Of a stretch of DNA of 64,000 nt, positions 59,488 to 64,000 are shown in pieces. Source of the DNA: Streptomyces sp. AC512_CC834 (GTDB lineage Bacteria > Actinomycetota > Actinomycetes > Streptomycetales > Streptomycetaceae); the NCBI RefSeq assembly GCF_019049325.1, contig NZ_JAGMUO010000101.1, forward strand, positions 63,403-127,402, given 5' to 3'. A model generated the notes under the pieces. It searched no databases, was not told the DNA's origin, and saw only the letters and a program-made list of their open reading frames with translations. Both the position numbers and the translations under genes were made by a program. Numbering within the stretch: position 1 is the stretch's first letter; every line of letters starts with the position of its first letter.

Positions 59488-59973
59488 ATGCGCGTGTATC
59501 TCGGCTCCGACCATGCGGGCTACGAATTCAAGAACCACCTCGTCGACTGGCTCGAGGCGGCGGGACACGAGCCCGTCGACTGCGGCCCGCACATCTACGA
59601 CGCCCAGGACGACTACCCGCCCTTCTGCCTCCGCGCCGCCGTGCGGACGGCCGCGGACCCCGACGCCCTCGGCATCGTGATCGGCGGCTCCGGCAACGGC
59701 GAGCAGATCGCGGCGAACAAGGTGAAGGGCGTGCGCGCGGCGCTGGCCTGGAGCGAGGAGACGGCGGCGCTCGGCCGCCAGCACAACAACGCCAACGTCG
59801 TCGCGGTCGGCGCCCGCATGCACACGCAGGACGAGGCGACGAAGTTCGTCGAGACCTTCCTCGCCACCCCGTTCTCCGGCGACGAACGCCACATCCGCCG
59901 CATCGACATGCTCACGTCCTACGAGACAACAGGCGACCTCCCACCCGTCCCGTCCCACCACCCCCAGCAGTAA
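59488..59973 (+). CDS. rpiB: ribose-5-phosphate isomerase B
   Basis: A 161-residue cytoplasmic enzyme interconverting ribose-5-phosphate and ribulose-5-phosphate in the pentose phosphate pathway. MRVYLGSDHAGYEFKNHL, the GIVIGGSGNGEQIAANKVKGVRAALAW block and ARQHNNANV-like RQHNNANVVAVGAR are diagnostic. The active-site position has Ser in GGSGNGE, as in mycobacterial RpiB, where Cys is found in E. coli. His98-type residue in GRQHNN is present. Start is ATG 59488 without a ribosome site; CACACTCGACCC upstream may permit leaderless translation. M. tuberculosis Rv2465c is the counterpart. Confidence 0.95.
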   Translation: MRVYLGSDHAGYEFKNHLVDWLEAAGHEPVDCGPHIYDAQDDYPPFCLRAAVRTAADPDALGIVIGGSGNGEQIAANKVKGVRAALAWSEETAALGRQHNNANVVAVGARMHTQDEATKFVETFLATPFSGDERHIRRIDMLTSYETTGDLPPVPSHHPQQ

Positions 59974-60603
59974 CCTCCCGCCGGCAGACGCCGCCGCCCT
60001 CCGCCACGTAACCGCCGGGGACGGCGCAGCCCCACAGAGCCGACGCAGCAAGCCCCGCCGGGCGGGGAAGCAGGCCGCGGGGCGGGACGCGAGCCGTGCC
60101 GGACGGGGAAGCAGACCGCGGGGCGGTGCGCGAGTTTCGCCGGGTGGCCGGCGCGAGCCGTGCCGGGCGGGGAAGCCGACCCGCGATGCGGGACGCAAGC
60201 CGCGCCGGGCGGGGAAGCAGGCGGCGGGGCGGAACGCAGCTTCGCCGGACGGGTAAGTCGACCCGCGATGCGGGAGCAAGCCGCGCCGGGCGGGAAAGCA
60301 GGCCGCGGGGCGGCGCGCGAGCTTCGCCGGTGGCCGGCGGAAGCTCCGCCGGGTGGGGGCGCAAGCTTCGCCGGGTGGTCGGCGCAAGCTCCGCGGGGCG
60401 GGGACGCAAGGTTGGTCGGGGGGCCGACGTATGGGGCCGTCGGGTGGGGAGGCAGGCCCGCAGGGGCAGGGGAAGCAGGCCCGGAGGGGTGCAGGGGACG
60501 GAGTCCCCGCCGGGGTCCGGGGCGGAGCCCCGGGGCAAGTCGAGCCTCTCGACCAACCGAGTCGGGTGGGCGGGTGGGCAAAAGACGAGGAAAGGACACC
60601 CCC
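59974..60603. repeat. GC-rich repeat region between rpiB and nei
   Basis: A 630-bp gap. From about 60045 to 60430, irregular copies of GCCGGGCGGGGAAGCAGGC and CGCGAGCTTCGCCGG recur every 40 bp or so, with CCGACCCGCGATGCGGGA-type short inverted repeats twice. Two hairpins with GGA loops follow at 60494-60533. Frames here are open on both strands because of base composition; none has a ribosome site. Confidence 0.75.
60494..60533. repeat. paired GGA-loop hairpins
   Basis: GGGGAC-GGA-GTCCCC (60494-60508) and CCGGGGC-GGA-GCCCCGG (60517-60533). Such GGGGCGGAGCCCC elements are a common extragenic repeat in Streptomyces. Confidence 0.75.
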
Positions 60604-61422
60604 GTGCCAGAGGGGCACACGATCCACCGGCTGGCCCAGGACTACACCGCCGCCTTCGCCCGGACGGCAGTCCACGTCACCAGCCCCCAGGGCAAGTTCG
60701 CCGACTCCGCCGCCCTCCTCGACCACACCGCCCTGGACACCGCCGACGCCCACGGCAAACACCTCTTCCTCGGCTTCGGCGCAGCCGAGAACCCCGGATG
60801 GGTCCACATCCACCTCGGCCTCTTCGGCAAGGTCACCTTCGGACCGACCCCCGCACCCCCGCCCACGGACACCGTCCGCCTCCGCCTCGCGAACGACACC
60901 GCGTACGTCGACCTCCGCGGCCCCACCACCTGCGCCCTGATCACGGACCCGGAGAAGCAGGCGATACACGACCGCCTCGGCCCCGACCCCCTGCGCCCGG
61001 ACGCCGACCCCGGGGCCGCCCACCGCCGGATCTCCCGCAGCCGCAGCACCATCGCCGCCCTGCTCATGGACCAGAAGGTCATCGCCGGCGTCGGCAACGT
61101 CTACCGCGCCGAGGTCCTCTTCCGTCACGGCATCGACCCGTACCGCCCCGGCAGGGACATCACCCCCGCCGAGTGGCACGCGATCTGGCACGACCTCGTC
61201 GCCCTCATGCGCGAGGGCGTGCGGAACAACCGCATCGACGCCGTCCGCCCGGAACACACCCCCGAGGCCATGAACCGCCCGCCCCGCGTCGACGACCACG
61301 GCGGCGAGGTCTACGTCTACCGCCGGGCCAACCAGTCCTGCCACCTGTGCGGCGACCCGATCCGCACCGCGGACCTCGCCGCCCGCAACCTCTTCTGGTG
61401 CCCGACCTGCCAACAGCAATAG
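60604..61422 (+). CDS. Fpg/Nei-family DNA glycosylase (endonuclease VIII type)
   Basis: A 272-residue base-excision repair enzyme that removes oxidised bases and cleaves at the abasic site. N-terminal Pro2-Glu3 (MPEGHTIHRLAQ) are the catalytic residues; the conserved Lys in GKHLFLGF (about 53), H2TH helices around LLMDQKVIAGVGNVYRAEVLF (about 153-173), and a C-terminal zinc finger CHLC...CPTC (about 247-268) are present. It is closest in layout to mycobacterial Nei1 (Rv2464c), also next to rpiB. Start is GTG 60604 with AAAGGA. It ends 40 bp before the convergent acetyltransferase. Confidence 0.92.
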   Translation: MPEGHTIHRLAQDYTAAFARTAVHVTSPQGKFADSAALLDHTALDTADAHGKHLFLGFGAAENPGWVHIHLGLFGKVTFGPTPAPPPTDTVRLRLANDTAYVDLRGPTTCALITDPEKQAIHDRLGPDPLRPDADPGAAHRRISRSRSTIAALLMDQKVIAGVGNVYRAEVLFRHGIDPYRPGRDITPAEWHAIWHDLVALMREGVRNNRIDAVRPEHTPEAMNRPPRVDDHGGEVYVYRRANQSCHLCGDPIRTADLAARNLFWCPTCQQQ

Positions 61423-61462
61423 GCCCCGACACCCCGACACCCCGACAGCCCGACGGGCCCCG

Positions 61463-62713
61463 TCAGAACCCGTGCGGCAGCCACGGCGCGACGACCGACC
61501 CGAACCCCACCGACGCCTCCGCCAGCGCCCCCGGCCGCACCTGACGCACCCGCCCGGCCGCACCGAGCGAGACCAGGCTCACGCCGCCGAGATACGCCGC
61601 CCCCAACTCCCGTACGGACAACGCGAGATCCGCCGCGTCGGACGTACGCTCGCAGGTCGCCCCCTTCGCGTCGCCGCTCAGCCGCCAACGCCCCGCGTTC
61701 CAGGGGCAGAAGGCGTCCTCGACCTCGAACACCACGTCCACCGGCGCCTGGTACGCGCGCGCCGCGAGCGCCGCCCCCACGTCCACCAGCCGTACGTACA
61801 ACGCGTCCCGCAGCGCCGGCCGGCACCGCCGGATGTCCGACACCTGGTACCGCCACGCCTCGTCCACCGGCCGCCCCCGCACCGCCAGCGTGGAGGTCAG
61901 GTCGACGCCGAACAGGAAGCGCCACAGCGCCGCGTCCGTCGCCGGGTCGAGCCCGGCCAGATCGTCGAGGACCACCGTGCCCCGGGGCCCCTCGTCCCCC
62001 CACGTCGGCCGCACCCGGAACCGCGCGTACCCGGTGACCTCGCCGCCCCGCCGGGCGATCACGCACCGCAGCGGCGAGGCGCCGTCCCGTCCGCTCTCCG
62101 GGTCCAGCAGCGCCATCCGCTCCCAGCCAGGACGCCGGGCCAGCATCCCGGGCCGCCCGGGCACCAGTCGCGCGTACACCGCCTCGCACGCGTCCAGTAC
62201 GTCGGCGGGCGCCGCGTACCGCAGCCGTACGTCATCCGTGCCCTCCGGCACCGACAGCCGGACCCGGTCCGTGTCGATCTCCGCGTTGACCTGGAAGGTC
62301 GCGGCGCCGTACCCGAACCGGCCGTAGATCGCCGGCTCGGAGGCGGTCAGTACGGCCAGCGGCTCGCCCCAGGACCGTACGTCGTCCAACTGCCGCCGCA
62401 TCATCGACGTCAGTACACCCAGGCGCCGGTGCGTGGCGGCGACACTCACCATCGTCACGCCCGCCGCGGGCACCGCCGTACCGCCCGGCACGGTCAGCTC
62501 GAAACCGAACGCGCCCGCCGTCCCGACACACTCGCCGCCGTCCCAGACACCCAGGGACCGGTCGACCTGCGTCAGCTCCCTGTACAGCTCCAGCGTCTCG
62601 GCCGGTTCCGGGACACCGCCGAAGGCGCCGAGCAGCGTCCCGTACCACCCGTCCCACTCGTCGCGCCGCAGCACCCGCGGCCCGGTCGTCGTACCGCCGC
62701 CGTCATCACCCAT
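61463..62713 (-). CDS. Eis-like GNAT N-acetyltransferase
   Basis: A 416-residue protein of the enhanced-intracellular-survival (Eis) family, with tandem GNAT domains (about 10-150 and 155-290) and an SCP2-like C-terminus (about 300-416). The acetyl-CoA loop is VSVAATHRRLGVLTSMMRR (about 88-106); a Tyr in IYGRFGYGAA (about 128) is the general acid, and the C-terminal residue is Phe whose carboxylate acts in catalysis in Eis. Such enzymes acetylate amines including aminoglycosides. Start is ATG 62713 with AAGG upstream; ATG 62725 lacks a site. It is divergent from the SpoIIE-type gene. Confidence 0.88.
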   Translation of the reverse strand: MGDDGGGTTTGPRVLRRDEWDGWYGTLLGAFGGVPEPAETLELYRELTQVDRSLGVWDGGECVGTAGAFGFELTVPGGTAVPAAGVTMVSVAATHRRLGVLTSMMRRQLDDVRSWGEPLAVLTASEPAIYGRFGYGAATFQVNAEIDTDRVRLSVPEGTDDVRLRYAAPADVLDACEAVYARLVPGRPGMLARRPGWERMALLDPESGRDGASPLRCVIARRGGEVTGYARFRVRPTWGDEGPRGTVVLDDLAGLDPATDAALWRFLFGVDLTSTLAVRGRPVDEAWRYQVSDIRRCRPALRDALYVRLVDVGAALAARAYQAPVDVVFEVEDAFCPWNAGRWRLSGDAKGATCERTSDAADLALSVRELGAAYLGGVSLVSLGAAGRVRQVRPGALAEASVGFGSVVAPWLPHGF

Positions 62714-62887
62714 GGAGCCTTGCATGAACCATGCGTACCAGGACCGCCCGAGATGGACGAGGGAATTTCCGCAGGGTTGCGGCGCGAAGGCCGTTCGTGA
62801 AGTTCACTGTGAAGTCGGGCCTCGGACGGGGGACAAGTGGGACCTCCCGTGCCAAGCGGCCGGTCCGATGGATAGGGTCCCGAACTA

Positions 62888-64000
62888 ATGGCATCAGGAC
62901 GACAGCGGCGCGCGGAAGCCGACACGTTCACGGCCCGGTGGAAGAAGCAGTGGCACCGGGCCCGCGTCGGCGTGCGCCGATCCGCCGTCGACTACTTCCG
63001 CGGCGACGGCTCGGACTGGATCGCGCTCGCCGGACTCCTGCTGACGATCCCCGTCATCGCGGCCACCACGATGGCGAACTCCGTGTGGTGCTCACCCTCC
63101 GCGCTGGTCATCCCGATCGTCGCGGGCGGCCTGCTGCTGCGCCCGGCGAGCCTGCTCGGCCTGTACGCGGCGGCGGCCACCGCGCTGATCGTGGAGTCCG
63201 TGCAACTGGGCCCGTACACCGAGGGCCCCTCCCGGGTCACCCCCGGTGTGGTCCTGGTCGTCGCGGCCTGCGGATTCTTCGGCCTCCTCGTCGCCCAGTT
63301 CCGCAGCCGGGTCGGCGTGCCCTGGCGGCGCGGCGGCACCATGCTCTTCGACCTGCGCGAACGCATCCGCGTGCAGAGCAAGCTGCCCCAGTTGCCGCGC
63401 GGCTGGCACCGGGAGATGTCGCTGCGCCCGGCCGGCGGCCAGTCCTTCTCCGGCGACTTCGTCGTCGCGGCCCGCACGAACGGCGGCCGGACGCTGGAAG
63501 TGGTCCTCACCGACGTCTCCGGCAAGGGCATGGACGCGGCCTCGCGCGCCCTGCTGCTGTCGGGCGCCTTCGGCGGACTGCTGGGCAGCCTGCCCCCGCA
63601 CTCCTTCCTGCCCGCCGCCAACGGCTATCTGCTCCGCCAGGACTGGGACGAGGGCTTCGCCACCTCCATCCACCTCGTCCTGGACCTCGACTCCGGCGAC
63701 TACGAGCTGTACTCCGCCGGACACCCGCCCGGCCTCCAGCTCAGCGCGGGCACCGGCCGCTGGGAGGAGAAGTCGGCCGAGGGACCGCTGCTCGGCGTGT
63801 ACGACGGTGCGCAGTTCGACCCGGTGAAGGGCTCACTGCGTCCCGGGGACGTGCTGATGGTGTTCACGGACGGACTGGTGGAGACCTCCGAGCGGGACAT
63901 CGCCGAGGGCATCGACCGCCTCACCGGCGAGGCCGACCGCTATGTCGCCGGCGGTTTCCACGGTGCCGCCTGGCACCTGATCGAGGCGGTGGCCAAGGAC
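62888..64000 (+). CDS. membrane-anchored SpoIIE-type PP2C phosphatase, N-terminal part
   Basis: The gene runs off the right edge after 371 codons. An N-terminal basic segment (about 1-38) precedes three to four helices (about 43-62, 66-88, 95-112, 120-135), then an SpoIIE-like phosphatase domain from about 170: RPAGGQSFSGDFVVAA, VVLTDVSGKGMDAASRALLL and VLMVFTDGLVETSE show the metal-binding Asp residues. These phosphatases dephosphorylate anti-anti-sigma factors. Start is ATG 62888; there is no ribosome site, but GATAGGGTCCCGAACTA precedes it, and a TAGGGT -10 would give a leaderless or nearly leaderless mRNA. Confidence 0.9.
   Translation, partial: MASGRQRRAEADTFTARWKKQWHRARVGVRRSAVDYFRGDGSDWIALAGLLLTIPVIAATTMANSVWCSPSALVIPIVAGGLLLRPASLLGLYAAAATALIVESVQLGPYTEGPSRVTPGVVLVVAACGFFGLLVAQFRSRVGVPWRRGGTMLFDLRERIRVQSKLPQLPRGWHREMSLRPAGGQSFSGDFVVAARTNGGRTLEVVLTDVSGKGMDAASRALLLSGAFGGLLGSLPPHSFLPAANGYLLRQDWDEGFATSIHLVLDLDSGDYELYSAGHPPGLQLSAGTGRWEEKSAEGPLLGVYDGAQFDPVKGSLRPGDVLMVFTDGLVETSERDIAEGIDRLTGEADRYVAGGFHGAAWHLIEAVAKD

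Noticed and set aside
59974..60603. Possible CRISPR array
   Set aside because: The repeat units are irregular and adjoin each other without unique spacers of constant length, and no cas genes are nearby. The same holds for the arrays at 21694-22360 and 39214-39304.
58606..61563. 985-codon minus-strand ORF crossing bioY, rpiB and nei
   Set aside because: It is antisense to three recognised genes and relies on the repeat island; no start signal.
1..64000. tRNA, rRNA, insertion sequence, integrase or phage genes
   Set aside because: No cloverleaf, transposase, integrase or attachment-site signature was seen on either strand when reading the window.

Overview
The window is high-GC actinobacterial chromosome, almost certainly Streptomyces. 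Third codon positions are strongly G/C, GTG starts are frequent, and several gene sets are typical of the genus: the csn chitosan-oligosaccharide operon, an XRE/DUF397/ATP-binding cluster, Fe superoxide dismutase behind a Nur box, and a GlnX-GlnH-PknG locus. I see no phage, transposon, CRISPR array, tRNA or rRNA. The DNA looks like chromosomal core with lineage-specific insertions. Species level is not determined; S. coelicolor/S. lividans-like is my inference from gene content and order.

Layout. 1-8.8 kb: the end of a hotdog thioesterase, an unknown protein coupled to it, a three-gene FtsX-type ABC exporter (two large permeases plus ATPase), and a group II truncated haemoglobin. 8.9-9.9 kb: an isoaspartyl-methyltransferase-like protein. 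9.9-21.5 kb: seven genes on the minus strand, in transcription order a GlnX-like four-helix membrane sensor, a membrane-anchored GlnH-like amino-acid-binding protein, a helical protein, a PknG-type kinase, a PP2C phosphatase, a VWA protein and a collagen-like FHA protein. This combines the mycobacterial GlnX-GlnH-PknG sensing module with the kinase/PP2C/VWA triad of TerY-P type and an FHA output, and is the most interesting system here. 21.5-22.4 kb: a GC-rich minisatellite. 22.4-29.2 kb: the csnR-csnE-F-G-H-K operon behind an operator-like palindrome.

29.3-35.2 kb: MscS channel, HNH endonuclease, Uma2 protein, anti-sigma-type ATPase, XRE regulator with two DUF397 proteins, a SAM methyltransferase and a small membrane protein. 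35.5-38.4 kb: a small repeat protein, malQ and a small membrane protein. 38.5-41.4 kb: TetR regulator, FAD monooxygenase and MarR regulator. 41.5-47.6 kb: aminopeptidase N, DUF1203 protein, asd, and an ECF sigma factor with a membrane partner. 47.7-52.4 kb: a large secreted subtilase and an AbiEi/Vsr-like protein. 52.6-64 kb: a second aminopeptidase N, an Rv2466c-type thioredoxin-fold protein behind a perfect SigR promoter match, sodF behind an exact Nur box, an amino-acid permease, bioY, rpiB, a Nei-type DNA glycosylase, an Eis-like acetyltransferase, and a truncated SpoIIE-type phosphatase.

The genes thioesterase, truncated haemoglobin, HNH, pepN, Rv2466c-type protein, rpiB and nei occur here in the same order as in the Mycobacterium tuberculosis Rv2475c-Rv2464c stretch (from memory). 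The kinase locus, csn operon, XRE cluster and sodF/permease/bioY would then be insertions into an old backbone. Short tandem repeats (9 to 24 bp units) at gene borders recur throughout.
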